Part shown: in pieces, positions 21,901 to 33,100 of the stretch | How positions within the stretch are numbered: position 1 is the stretch's first letter | Layout: each line of letters opens with the position of its first letter | Assembly: GCA_903772945.1 (NCBI GenBank) | Contig: CAICTM010000716.1 | Span: 1-51,444, forward strand | Length of the DNA: 51,444 nt | Direction: 5' to 3' | DNA from: Seminavis robusta | Taxonomy: Eukaryota; Bacillariophyta; Bacillariophyceae; Naviculales; Naviculaceae | Translations under genes and position numbers: made by a program | Notes under the pieces: model-generated | Databases searched by the model: none | What the model was told of the DNA's origin: nothing | Seen by the model: only the letters and a program-made list of their open reading frames with translations

Positions 21901-22914
21901 CGATTTGCCTTGAATAAAAGGCCAGACCTTTTCAACTGTGGCATGCTGCCACTGTTCATTCATGCGTGGTTTGAGGGCGAGATACTTGGCAATTCTTGCT
22001 GGAACTTTGCTTTTCGCCAGCAACACCAGAACCTTGTCCCCTTGGCGAAAATTCAACACAGCTCCCTCCATGGGATCCAGGGCAATCTCGTTGTGTTTAT
22101 CCGAGTCCTGAATTTCAATGGGGTGTTTGGGTCTGCCATCCAATGGTTGAATGTGATACACGCGGCAAGTCTTTTTCTCTTGCGTTTTGTTTCTCTTTTT
22201 GATATTTCTGATTTTCACTTTGACTACCCGACCCTGCAGCCATTGAGTATTATTTCCTCCCAAATGATAGACCACGTAGTCTCCCAAGGCAATGACTGGA
22301 CAGATTTTTTCGTCATCCTCGTCATTGCTGCTGCTGCTGATGCTGCTGGGACTATTGGAGCGTCGGCTGGACAAGACCAAGGGAGGAGGAGAATCGGTAC
22401 TTCCATCATCCTCTTCCTCCTCACTTGTGTTGTCGACAAAATCCTCATCATCGCAATCATCACTTCCAGAAGAACTCGCTACGGCTCGTTCATTTCTAAC
22501 TCTTGCCTCGTCACCACTGCCACGAGCAAGCAGATTGGGCATTCCGTCATTGCAGTCTTGGTTGGCACTCCTGCTACTGCTGCCGACCAAATTTTGGTTA
22601 CTCAAGGCAAGTGGAGGAGGCAGCGAATCATCGTCGCTACATGTACTGTAGTTGGGTGCTCTTGGGGTGTAGTCGGATGGCAGCGTGCAATCGTCGCTGC
22701 TGTAGTTGGGTGTGGTTGGGGTGTAGTCAGATGATGGAAGCGTGCAATCGTCGCCATTATTGTCATTAATATTCGCAGCAGCAGCAGGAGGGGGGGAGAA
22801 GACAGAGGGAGGCGTGCTTTCTGTGCCCGGACTGGGAATGCCGCCATTATTGTCATTATTATTATTCGCAGCAGGAGGACGCCGGCGATTGTTACGATTC
22901 CGTCGTCGCGCCAT

Positions 22915-23771
22915 CTTGTTTTCCTTTCCTTTGTTGTACCACCAGTAGCCGCTATGCCCTTTCTTTCTCTCAGCCAACTCCAGCCTGCAAGTCCCCTTGT
23001 TGGATTCGATTCACGACCAGAGCAAAGCCAACGCTGTTCCGTCACAAACTCAAATGCCGGCCTTGGAAGCGACTGTCACTCGAAATGTCACCTTCTCTCT
23101 TTGTTTAGTTCCTCCCTCTCTTTTGCAAAATCAACAATGTCTCCACTTGCTCTACACACAGGGTCACCCACCCGTAGTCGTCGAATCCAACACCCCGGCT
23201 GGACCGCCCAAGTCTGAATTTTTGTGGCAGTCTCAACTTTTTGTCAAGGCGCAAAAGGTCCTTGTCGTCAAGACAACGAGAGAGAGAACCGTGTGGATCT
23301 TGTGGATCTTTTGGATTTTAAGGAAAGTCCCTCTAATTCTTTTTTGCTTTTCAACTCCCGCGGTTCGGGCCTCAGCAAAACATCGTTGTCGGAGGTTGCT
23401 TGTGGCAGACGTATCGTTGAATTAATGAAGTGCATCATATTGAAGTGTAATGGAATCGACGTCGGTGCTTCAAAAAGATTGTAGAAGCAATTGAACTCGT
23501 GAAAGTGGCTTGCCACAGTCTTTTCGAAGATGGAAGCAGTGGGAAATGAAAACTCTTCTGAAAACCGGAACGTCCTTCGATGTGCAGGTTTCTTACGACC
23601 AACAAGCTGCTTGTTGGGACTCGATAGATACCGGTACGAAGAGGAAGGGTCTGGTTGGTAGAAGAACAAGAGAACAGAAACGCGCAGGAGGCAAACGATC
23701 AGATGAGGACAGCACATTCCTTCCCGCAGCCACAAAATCAGCTAATGAGGGAAATCATCCAACCTACAATT
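22915..23771. other. Upstream region of the helicase gene, no gene seen
   Basis: 857 bases holding the 5' end of the minus-strand helicase gene. A 155-codon minus frame at 23268-23735 has no recognisable domain and a biased Ser/Arg end, so it is not called. A gataccggta motif occurs near 23628. Confidence 0.5.
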
Positions 23772-24112
23772 GACATGACCATTAGCAAATGTACCTTCAA
23801 TGGCTTCTGCAGAAAAAGGTCATGCATGTGGCCTGCATACATCAAATAAGCAACAGCATGCAGATCTTCAAATCGAAAGTCCGTACCCATTAAAACAGAC
23901 AAGAGCAACGAGTTGTGCCAGAAAAAAGGGTGAATATCGAAACATGGCAGATTGCACCCACCTTTGACAGATTGTGCATTGTCCCCAGCCAGCAAGAGGC
24001 TCTTCTCTGGGCAGAGTGTGCAGAAAAGAGCTAGTTGTGCTTGTGTATAATCTTGGACTTCATTTCATACACTCGGCAGAACTGCAAATCATGGAGTTGG
24101 GTTGAGTCGAGT
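23772..24112 (-). pseudogene. Decayed genomic copy of part of the helicase gene
   Basis: This stretch aligns by eye along its whole length with 15246-15608 of the helicase gene: shared 'gcagatcttcaaatcgaaagtcc', 'acagattgtgcattgtccccagccag' and 'gcttgtgtataatcttggacttcat'. It covers exon 5 and exon 4 (motifs 'LAGDNAQSV' and 'DFRFEDL') and also the intron between them, so it arose by DNA duplication, not retroposition. Small deletions (part of the intron, and the segment around 24064) and substitutions break the frame. It probably comes from this gene or a close paralogue. Confidence 0.85.
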
Positions 24113-24226
24113 CATTTTCTGATCCACTTTCAGTAGTGGGGCACAAGAGAATTGGCAACAAGAAAAACTCGAGCTCTCTGCTATCATTGCTCTATCCACA
24201 GATAATTTACCCACTCTAAATTAACT

Positions 24227-24660
24227 GGAGCGTCCCTCAATCGTGGGTGATGGAGAAACCGACCCTAAATCCGACCCTAAATCTTTGAAACCCGTCCCTA
24301 ATTCTATTGGAGAATAGGGTCGGGTTCGAAACCCGACCCAAAATCAAAATCCAATCCTTTAGAAATTAGGGACGGTTTTTCAGAAACCGTCCCTATTTTT
24401 AGGGTCGGTTTTGAAACCCGATCCTAAATTAGGGTCGGATTTCAATGTATTTACCACTCAGTCCCGTTTCTATTTAGGGACAGTTTTCAAACCCGACCCT
24501 AAATCGAAATCCGACCCTAAATTAGGGACGGTTTTTCAGAAACCGTCCCTATTTTTAGGGTCGGTTTTGAAACCCGACCCTAAAGGGAATCCGTCCCTAA
24601 ATCCGTCCCTAAATTAGGGTCGTTTCAGATTTAACTTCATACACGATTGAGGAACGCTCC
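24227..24660. mobile_element. Foldback/MITE-like element A
   Basis: 434 bp bounded by 19-bp inverted ends (GGAGCGTCCCTCAATCGTG on the left, the complement with one mismatch on the right). The inside is almost wholly made of variants of TTTAGGGTCGG and TTAGGGACGG and their complements, so it can fold extensively. No coding capacity and no convincing target-site duplication. Confidence 0.75.
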
Positions 24661-24823
24661 TGTTGTTCTCTGCTGATAATGAGAGTCTTGGAGTAGTCTA
24701 AAAGTGACTTGGGAAAGCAGTAAATGTAAGCCCGCTGAGCTGGTATCACTTAGGAAGTTGAACTCTGGAGCCTTTAGAGCTGCTTTTGCTTCAGTACGAG
24801 TGTAATTTCTATGACGGTCTTCA
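24661..24823. other. Unique spacer between the two foldback elements
   Basis: 163 bases without the internal GGGTCGG repeat and with no open frame of note. It is the only non-palindromic part of the 845-bp inverted structure. Confidence 0.5.
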
Positions 24824-25071
24824 GGAGCGTTCCTCAATCGTGTATGAAGTTAAATCTGAAACGACCCTAATTTAGGGACGGATTTAGGGACGGATTCCCT
24901 TTAGGGTCGGGTTTCAAAACCGACCCTAAATTAGGGACGGTTTTTCAGTTTTGATTTTGGGTCGGGCTTCGAACCCGACCCTATTCTCCAATAGAATTAA
25001 GGACGGGTTTCAAAGATTTAAGTTCGGATTTAGGGTCGGTTTCTCCATCACCCACGATTGAGGGACGCTCC
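24824..25071. mobile_element. Foldback/MITE-like element B, inverted relative to A
   Basis: 248 bp with the same inverted ends. Its left end (followed by tatgaagttaaatctgaaacg) equals the right end of element A in reverse complement, and its right end (gggtgatggagaaaccgacc in complement) equals the left end of A. It is thus an inverted copy of A, shorter by about 186 bp through internal loss. Together the pair forms a large palindrome with the 163-bp spacer as loop. Confidence 0.75.
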
Positions 25072-25245
25072 AGGCATGGGAAAACTGGCCAAAGGGAGGT
25101 TGGAAGGCCCCATTGCCCTCCCCTGTACAATGGAGATGAAGACTAAAGTAAACTCAACATGGAATCTAAATATGTAGTTATCTATAGATTAAAGACAAGT
25201 ATCGCTATACTGCCTGAAGGATGGGATGACGATACGAACGGGTTC

Positions 25246-25896
25246 TTAATAAGACTCGCTTTCCTCAGCAGTGAGTTCCAAAGTCTCAAGTTCCTGGGTG
25301 AGCTCCACGAGAAGAGTGTCACACGGATCGATATCGAAGAAGTAGTTGAGAAGATCCACATCAATTTCACGTTCAGGCTCAGTCATGTTGACGTTGATGG
25401 GCTCAAAGAAGGCCAAATCGTCCTTCGTCAGAGGCGCACTGGGACCCGCTGAGGTTTTAGTCCTCGCCGTCATGGGTGCAAAGGTCTCTTTGATCTGAGG
25501 CTGACGCTTGGCGGTCGTCTTCTTCGTCTTCTTGGGAAGTTTCTTGCGTTGATCCTTGGGACGTCCGTCTCGCAAGTATTGGCCAGTCTTGCGGTACGCC
25601 TCCTTTGGGGTAACCAAGAAAAAGTCACCTTCAACCTCCTTAACGAATTGGATAGGCTTGATCGCCTCCAATGTTTCTTTCGTGATGGCTTCCTTTTCTT
25701 TCAGGGAGGTGGCATCCAAGTACCGGGGTCGAAAGCTTTCGACAATCTTGCGGTACTTTTTGTTGGCATAACGATTGTTTCCGCGGCCTCCGCGTCCCAT
25801 GATGGCATGGGTTTCACGCAATCCTCCGATGGGTGTTCGAAGAATATTGAATTCGTTGGCCTTGACGGCGTCGATGGCATTGCTGGAGAGTTTCAT
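25246..25896 (-). CDS. Single-domain DUF6824 protein
   Basis: 216 residues from ATG 25896. An in-frame ATG at 26220 would add 108 residues, but that part is Arg/Lys/Gln-rich without a domain and looks like 5' UTR. The domain begins near residue 28: 'HAIMGRGGRGNNRYANKKY' keeps the GRGG..NN motif, then 'FLVTPKEAYRKTGQYLRDG'. It belongs to the short-form type seen also in the fusion protein at 30130. A basic Lys-rich stretch (about 125-150) could be a nuclear localisation signal. The acidic C-terminus (Asp/Glu/Leu-rich) could be an activation region. Flanked on the 3' side by the foldback elements. Confidence 0.8.
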   Translation of the reverse strand: MKLSSNAIDAVKANEFNILRTPIGGLRETHAIMGRGGRGNNRYANKKYRKIVESFRPRYLDATSLKEKEAITKETLEAIKPIQFVKEVEGDFFLVTPKEAYRKTGQYLRDGRPKDQRKKLPKKTKKTTAKRQPQIKETFAPMTARTKTSAGPSAPLTKDDLAFFEPINVNMTEPEREIDVDLLNYFFDIDPCDTLLVELTQELETLELTAEESESY

Positions 25897-26220
25897 TTTT
25901 GTTTTCGAGTTCAAGAGGAAATCTCTTGAGAGGTTTCGCTTCTGAAGCTTTTGTTTCTGGAATTGTGCGAACCTCTGTTGAGAGGAGTGTGTGGAGGCTT
26001 TCTGGTGTTTTCTGAACGCCAAGCAGAGATCCGCACTGGCAACACCGAACTGTGTTCGCTGAGTAGCGACACGATCAAATCGAAGCGCAATGACGCCCTT
26101 CTTCAACAGAGCAAAGGTGATTGGCAGCAAGGCAAGCCCCGGGCCCGCAGTAGAAGCTACTGGCTTTCGGCAAGTGCCATATTGGCACGCACGGCAGTAT
26201 CGTCTTGAGAGATTGGGCAT

Positions 26221-27171
26221 CTCAATCCCACACCCTCATTATTGTTCTACTCGTGACACAGCCAAGGGGCAGGTCGAGGGCACAACGTTGCGGTCACATC
26301 ATGCTGGCCCTGGTATTGGCACCGTGCTGGTACACGGTACAGTGGTACAGTACAGTACTACTACCTGACGAGGTCAAGGAACCTGGCCCAGGATCAGGTC
26401 AAAGAAAAGTCCAATCCCGTGGCGATCTCTGCACAGCAAAGCAGTAGAGCGAGACGCTAATGACAGAAAAAAGTCACATGGAGAAGCATTGAACAACAAG
26501 AATTGGCTTGTGTTTGCTTGTCTTGCCTGTGCACAAAGATGATGGGTGCACATTCGTTGCTCTTGTCCTCTTGCTTTGCTATCCCCGACTGGTTTCGGTG
26601 TGAAAAGGAGAGTACAACCTCTGTCCTAAATCTGCGAGTCGAGTCGAGTCGCATCAGCAACTTCCCACCATCAACAGCCTTAATAACCTATTTCTTTGAA
26701 TTAAGTCTTTCAGTACTAGTATCCTGACACTTCTGGCGCACAGCGCACAGTGCTGGAACCGGTACAGTACAGTCGTACCGGTACGGCTAGGTGCTATGGT
26801 ACTGATACAAGTGTACCGGTAGTGGTACTACTAGTACATTGTCGTGTAGCACACGTGTGCAGCACCTCCAACATCATCACACAAGCTACCGTATCAGACA
26901 CCAGCCTGGAAGCCACCGGTGCCAGTACTGTACCGGTCCCCTCCTTTGCTTCCAATAGACAAGCCGAGATGAAAGCAACCTGTCGGGGCGATTGATTCTC
27001 GCGATCTGAACGTGTCCCAACCCAAACCGCTCCGGAACTCTCGAACCAAAGTGTTTTTATTCTTTCCCAACCAGAAACGAACGTTGCCAACGAGAAAAGG
27101 ATGGAATCACAAGCAAAAGATCTGTTTTCAAACATCCTTCCTGATAATTTCTTGCCTAACTACGTTTCGTT
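26221..27171. repeat. Intergenic region with clustered GTACCGGTAC-type palindromes
   Basis: About 950 bases without a supported gene. Dense runs of overlapping GGTAC, GTACC and CAGTAC words occur at about 26330-26372 and 26757-26838, with another TACCGG near 26932. The same words recur in other spacers of this window. This region lies upstream of the DUF6824 gene at 25246-25896. Confidence 0.6.
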
Positions 27172-28380
27172 CTATGATGTGATCATCTTCCATATTGTGA
27201 CACCAGCTTGATAAAGTGGTAGCAGTAGTTGGAACCCCGCTGTAAACAGGAACGTATCACCGAGTTTCTTGTAAAATTTGCGTTGTGCATCGAACAGGAG
27301 TGAATTGGACTCGGCTGGGCTCTGTTTCCCGTCTGTTGCCTCGGCGATGGCCCTCCGGAAGCAACCATTCAAAGTTTTCAAGAGGAGGAAATAGACAACG
27401 TCTTCATAGACCTCAGACAGACCAAACACACGGTCCATAATTTCCATGGGCCTCAACATCGGTATCAGAATATCAATTACTCCCACGACGCCCAGGGATC
27501 CCATGCACAGTGCCATGTTGCGCGCCGCAGTGAAACCCGTGGATCGTACTTTGGAAGGCTTGACTGCTTCTTTATCATCAGACTCGTCTTTGTTGGACAG
27601 CGGGAATTGTTTGGAAATATCTTGCTCGGCAGCGGACGAGGCAAAAACAGCGGCTGCAAAACTCGCTACGGCCAATGCCCCAAAGCTCTCGGGGCCTACA
27701 ATCTTGGACAAGTGTGCATTGTTGGCCACATCTTCTTTTAGAATTGCCGCGTCCGCCAACCCCGCCAGGGTCAGTAGTACGGTTCCTCCACCCCACAAAT
27801 AGGACATGATCCGAGACAAATCGAAGAGTTCCTGGTTGCTCAGTTTCTTTTGAGTGTTTTCCATAGCCTTGGCATATACCTTGGAGACGGCAAAAAGTCC
27901 CAAACCAAACCCAATTCGGTAGACAAAATCCACCAGCGCCACAGATTCCAACATGTTTCGAATATTCACTTTTTGAAGGACTGGGTCCACGATATCTGGG
28001 GCACTGGGAAACACTTGGTTCAGTAAACCGCCCACGACATCCATGGCGGCCGAGCCAATCGACGCCATGGCGCAGAATCGGATACTCTCAAGGGCCTTTT
28101 TGCCAAGGCTGTCGTAAGTCTCCTTTGGAGCATCATCATCTTTTCCTCCTCCCCCTCTGGGAGGAAGTGCATCGGCACTGGCAGAAGATATCGACGACGA
28201 CATGACTCGACGACGATGACCAATGGGGAATCCAGCAATTGGAGTGGTGGCGAATCGGATACTTCGAAATGGAATGGAAGCAAACCCTTGCAATGGTTGC
28301 AATGTCAGACACAAAACGATGAGGAGGAAACCTGGAGGCTTGACGGATGACCTAGGGTGCCACTTCCCAACTTGTTTCAT
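27172..28380 (-). CDS. Plastid-targeted multi-pass membrane protein, family not recognised
   Basis: 402 residues from ATG 28380 (the frame extends four codons upstream to a GTG). A hydrophobic signal segment ('FLLIVLCLTLQPLQG') is followed by 'FASIPF', an F-led cleavage context like the ASAFAP motif of diatom plastid presequences. A basic, Ser-rich transit-peptide-like stretch with a Gly run comes next. The mature part has several hydrophobic segments (about 145-165, 195-215, 235-252, 290-312, 380-395) and conserved-looking 'VYEDVVYFLLLKTLNGCFRRAIAEA'. Expected location: a plastid membrane. I cannot name a family or function. Confidence 0.8.
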   Translation of the reverse strand: MKQVGKWHPRSSVKPPGFLLIVLCLTLQPLQGFASIPFRSIRFATTPIAGFPIGHRRRVMSSSISSASADALPPRGGGGKDDDAPKETYDSLGKKALESIRFCAMASIGSAAMDVVGGLLNQVFPSAPDIVDPVLQKVNIRNMLESVALVDFVYRIGFGLGLFAVSKVYAKAMENTQKKLSNQELFDLSRIMSYLWGGGTVLLTLAGLADAAILKEDVANNAHLSKIVGPESFGALAVASFAAAVFASSAAEQDISKQFPLSNKDESDDKEAVKPSKVRSTGFTAARNMALCMGSLGVVGVIDILIPMLRPMEIMDRVFGLSEVYEDVVYFLLLKTLNGCFRRAIAEATDGKQSPAESNSLLFDAQRKFYKKLGDTFLFTAGFQLLLPLYQAGVTIWKMITS

Positions 28381-30129
28381 CTCCTCTTTCACACTACAAC
28401 AACACCGCTTTCGGCTGTCGAAACTAATAGATTTCTAAAGTGTAATGTTCTGAACGGGAATTCTTGAACTGGTACCGGTAGTGGTACCGCCGGACTGCTC
28501 CTCACCAACATCATGAAACTGAACGGGGTCATACTGGTAGGTCTAGATCTAGCCTGTTGTGGCTGCAAAAAGATCGCCATCGTGCGTTTTTGAAAATACC
28601 GTATCTTTGACTCGACTCAATCGACTTACCCGTACCTCGACTCACTCGACTGAGTCGACTCGTCACTCAACTGGATTGAATCGAATTGAATTCGAGAAAT
28701 CATTCAGCAAAATGGAATGATTCGATTCAATCGAATAAAACGAATGAAAAGAAAGTCCGAACGGCCTTTGATCCAGAGTGTTACGAGTACGTGGACGTGA
28801 GTTGATACTTTTTTTGTCGTAATTGATACTTGAGGTGCACCGTACAGTGTAGAATTACTCGGCGTGATACTAGTTTTAGACTATGTCTCGAGAAAGCTAT
28901 TTCCAAGAGTGATAGAGAGTTTTGTTAAGCTTAAATGCTAGGGAGTAAGAAATTGAACTTTCCAATTGGATGCAACATTGAAATGATCGGACACTCGGTC
29001 GATTTAGCTGGAACTTGAAGCCTAAGAGGATAATCTTTAAGTCCAGGCAGCGCTCCATTGAGTCGTGACGTTCCAAGAACACTATGAACCCTGACCGTTT
29101 CCGACGTTCCTCCTTCTCTCCAGACTTTTTTCAATCTTAGCTTTACCGACCATTTACTTCGTGGTGGGAAGCAGAATGATCACGAACACTGGAAGATATA
29201 AAATTACCAAAATATGTTTCAAAATTTTGTGTTCTTCCTTTTGAAAGGCTCTCTCTGCCTAGTACTGTAAGAAAAAGCTATGATTAGCTACCGGTATGCC
29301 AGCCCCTATTAGATCTAGTCAGCACGTTTGCTGTGGAAGCTACCGTACCCATTGCTACCCTCAAAATAAAAGAAGATTCGATTCGATTCAATACTCAGCC
29401 AAAACCCAACCTTTTTTGGAGAGCTCAGAACTGATTATCTCCATTGTAAAAATGGATTTGAATGTATGGTAGTTGGTGAGTACACAGCTATGCATACAGT
29501 AGCCACTAGCTAGCCAGTTTTTTCATTTAAAAAAAAATAGTGGGTCGGTTTACTCGCCATCGGTACCAACTGGTAGATGTATCATATTGGCAGGGTTGGG
29601 GAACACAGCCCCATTGGAATAGATTCAGGAAAGTAGAATTTACATCATATTGGTTCAATTCACTAAACATTGTGATGTGTCGTGTCAAAAATTAAGCAAA
29701 CGAACGGAATACCATAAGCAAGGCTGCCGCCGGTTTACAGCAGAGGACTTCAGAGGATTTTATTGGAGGGTTGATGTGTTCGTTTAGCTGAGCTTTTATT
29801 AGCAGTTGCTTCGCACGGGTCATCTCATCAAGAAGTGCATCACTTGAACACGGTTGCACGTAAGAGTTGTACCAGCATGTACGGCAGCCTTGTAGAAAAG
29901 CAAGCTTTGAAACGCCAAACGCAACACGGCTCAACTTTTTAGTGGATGGTCACAGCAGCAACGTTTCGCAGGCAAGGCTGACAAGCAAAACTTGATATTA
30001 CCCACCAATCGATCCTCTTCGACAAAGCAAGGAAGCAGAGACCCTACCGCACAGTACCAGACAACAATACAGACAACGATAGCAGTATCCTGTCTGATAA
30101 CTATCTTACAACGAGCAAGATATTTGAGG
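28381..30129. repeat. Long spacer with TCGACTC / GATTCGATTCAAT simple repeats
   Basis: About 1.75 kb with no supported gene. Positions about 28608-28760 are made of degenerate repeats of CGACTC and GATTCGATTCAAT, including the palindrome GAGTCGACTC. Similar GATTCGATT words recur at about 29375, 38045 and 48040. GGTACCGGTA-type words occur at 28471-28491. The last 130 bases should contain the fusion gene's 5' UTR. Confidence 0.5.
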
Positions 30130-33100
30130 ATGGACCCTGAAGCCTTTAGTAGCTCAGGGTCACAAGGGCTGCAGCCAACGGACGTGTCTCTCACCAACGC
30201 AGACAGGACCAGTCCCAGTAATAACAAGAAGTACACCAAGACATTTCCCTTCTCTGCTCATCCGCCCATCTTCCACCCTTGTCTCTGTGGCGACAATCGA
30301 TGCATTGAGTTAAGGAAGGACTTTTGGGATCAACGGGATCCTCTCGGTCGCTATGCAGTCTACTCGGTGAGCTTCAAATCGGGTGGACAGAACGAAGAGA
30401 AGGCTACAACAGATAAGACTGAAAAGAGGAAGGCCGCATTTGAGAAGTGCTTCAAGACCGATATTGAGTATGGAAGCAAGACGAATTACGTCGCCGCGCT
30501 ACACTTCCCCATTGAGCATTTGGACTATTGCAAGCAAGTCAACGCCAAGCCGTTCCTGTTTGTTCAAAAATCTGAAATGATGATACCCAAGGTCTTCATG
30601 CCCAGGGTCACTGGAGGGTTCAAGAAGAACGCGGTCAAGGCAGAGATGAAATGGCTCAAGAAGTATGATAAAGAAGACTATCGCTGTGAAGATTACAAGC
30701 GACAGCCAATTATCTTTGTTCCTCCTGAAGTGTCAATTCGGGAGGTCGACTACGCGTTCAAAGCAGAACAAATGCTCAAGGTAAAGTTCAGTTCCCCAGT
30801 GTCAACCAAATCGACAGAAGAGAGTCACGAAGAAACCGCTGTGGCGACTACCCAGCCAGCAGAGGCTGTATCCAGGACACCGCCGCAGCTACCCAAGCAA
30901 GAGCCTTCTAACAGGGTGCTGCCTGGTTTGGCAGGGAATGACCACCCCATGGCGCAGAATCATATGCGCTTTCCACAACAACATCCACCCCAGTTTTTGG
31001 CACGGGGCAACCCTTTTGGTGCCCTACCAGAACATCCATTGGGGATGGTTCCACCTGGCCTTTCCCAGGGTAACCCGCTGTTGCTCCAAAGACTGCATGG
31101 AATGCATGGATTGGTCCCAACCATGGGAGCTCATTCCAGTGCAGGGCATCCCTTTTTAAATCAGCGGGCTCAGCTGGGCCCCGAGAAACGGTTCAATATA
31201 CAATCCATGGACGAAATGAAGCCTTCGCCAGTGTACCCGCGCCGGTTTGGGAGGTTTGAGCAGATATTCGAAGAGTGGATCGACGAGACCGCCGCCAGTC
31301 ATCCGGCGCTGACTGCCACGAAACGAAAGTACCGTGATGATGCCATCCATGAACTGGAAAGGTTCCAAGATATCCTAGATGAGAAGCGTCCTCCCATGCC
31401 CGACCCACCGGGTGTGACCTGCTATAGTCAAGCCACAAGGGATGAACACATGAAGTTTATCAAGAAGCGAACCACCTTACATTACGCACTGGTGGTGCCC
31501 ATTGCCAACGGGATAGGGAATGGATTCGTTGAGCTATTTGAGTGCATGAATCCTCAAGATGTCGGAGTTCTGCAAGCCAACAGGAAGAGAGCTCGCAGTA
31601 TTGACGGTCCCAGGACAAGACCCGGCCGAGATTGGGACCCAGATGAAGACAAGGGCGACGACGGTTATGTTGGTGGGCGCCCTGCCAAGGTCAGCAGATC
31701 AAGAGGCGGAATACCTGAGGAGATTCAGTGGCCCCTCCAAAGGAAAGGCGAGCAGCAGCTAGAACCAGACGCAAGCCGCGTTGCCGAAGCACCTATCTCC
31801 AACGACGCCAGTGACTCTTCTCCTCTCATGGGTTTGGAGATGCTTGCTGAAGCGTGTGCTGCGCTGCCAACCGCGATGGGGTATTATAACAAGGTCCTTT
31901 CCCTTGGCACTCCGAACAAAGTTCCGGAGGGATCATATCCCACTGTTCTCGACAAGGGCGAGGCGGACAAGGAAGTGCAAGTCGTTTCGTTCGAAACAAA
32001 CGATGCTGCTGCTGAAAACGTGTTTCTGGTTAAGAGCAAGAATCCTACCAGAGCGTACTGGAAGATCCCAAAGGCCGACCAGCGCCTTGCGGGTGACATG
32101 GCTGAGTTTGGTGAGAGATTCCAGGCCTATGTCCTACCACGAATTGACGAAGATGGTGACAAGGAGGTCTTTTATGCACCACCTCCTGAAGATGCCGAGT
32201 ATGCGACCATCAAGAAGATTAACAAGAAAGGGCTCAACGAGTATTTGGGCCGTGGCGGGCTAGAAAATCCTTACAAGGAGATCGCCTTCATGAAAGAAAT
32301 GGGAGATGATGACCACGTTCTTAAGTTGATCGATGCACTGGAAGATGAAGAGCATATCTACGTTGTGACAGCTTATCACACGGACGACTCTCTTTTCGAT
32401 AATGTACCCGACGGCTTGGGCTGTTCAGATGTCAAGGCCAGAGACTGGTTCGGGAAGATCCTTAGGATCCTCCAGTTTTTGGAAGAGCATGGAATTTACC
32501 ACAGCGCCTTGACACCAGACAACTTTGTCTTTGTGAAAGACAGGTTAGTTCTCGTTCGTTTGGGCTTGGCAATACGAGTAACCCAAGGGAATGGCACTGG
32601 CCCGTTCCAAGTTGAATCAGGAGCCATGACCGGGGGTATTCTGTCATTCCAAGCTCCTGAAGTCCACTCGAAGAGCACGATTCTGAACACCGCTAGCGCG
32701 AATCTGTGGAGTTCTGCGATGACCCTCTTCTATGTTCTGACTGGCATGACTCCTTTCAGCATTCCGCACCCTGTGGACCCCGCATTCAAGGTATTCCTGA
32801 CACAGGGAAGCCTCGGTAAAATGGTGGATTTCTTCCGAGCTGCCGCGGCAGAGCGTGTCATAACAGAAGATGTGCGTGCTTACACTAGCAACAACCTGAG
32901 CCCCGAGGCTATGGAGCTCTTGTCAAACCTTCTGAAGTTTGACCCCGCGAAGCGTTGGAAACTGGATCGAATCCTCTCCTCGAAGTGGGTGCTAGGAGAG
33001 CAGCACGAAGCCAAAGCGACTGAATCGGCGAACGGAAAAGGGACTTCTCACGGCGGACAGAGCGATGATTCATCACAAGCGACAAATTCCGACGTACCCA

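Larger units (their letters stand above)
14034..22914 (-). pseudogene. Giant SH3/tudor-repeat, ankyrin, SF1 helicase gene (TRANK1-like) with an in-frame TGA
   Basis: Exons, in order of transcription: 22914-16743, 16669-16310, 16235-15730, 15615-15453, 15361-15270, 15178-15151, 15056-14794, 14702-14034. They total 8,253 nt and all phases close (2,750 codons, counting one internal TGA at 21658-21660). The N-terminus is disordered and Ser/Asp-rich. Next come three SH3/tudor-like repeats ('GDYVVYHLG..W', 'GDKVLVLL..W', 'GQAVECLVEGV') and scattered ankyrin-like repeats ('GWTLLHVSAF', 'GMRISHCAAM'). The C-terminal part is an SF1 UvrD/Rep helicase: Walker A 'LLGRSGTGKT' (rebuilt by splicing), 'VYVDEVQDYTQ', 'LAGDNAQSVEEGVDFRFED', 'NFRSHAGILDLA', 'REAKGLEF' and 'LLYTAITRTSRRLFFVE'. 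This combination is that of TPR/ankyrin protein TRANK1 relatives. It may be a nonsense allele, a readthrough gene or a sequencing error; everything downstream of the TGA looks intact. Confidence 0.85.

Noticed and set aside
21895..22734. 279-codon plus frame
   Set aside because: Antisense of the low-complexity N-terminus of the helicase gene.
21658..22977. A separate 439-residue gene upstream of a 1,640-residue gene
   Set aside because: The two frames are the same frame with zero bases between stop and ATG, and the boundary lies inside a repeat domain; one gene with a TGA is simpler.
23268..23735. 155-codon minus frame
   Set aside because: Ends in Ser/Arg-biased repeats with no domain; not supported.
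24411..24617. 68-codon frame inside the foldback element
   Set aside because: Product only of the internal GACCCTAAATC repeat; periodic noise.
24227..25071. CRISPR-like repeat array
   Set aside because: Repeats are irregular, inverted and without unique spacers, and the context is eukaryotic.
25897..26220. 108-residue N-terminal extension of the DUF6824 protein
   Set aside because: It starts with ATG but has no domain, biased composition and poor resemblance to other members; treated as 5' UTR, not excluded.
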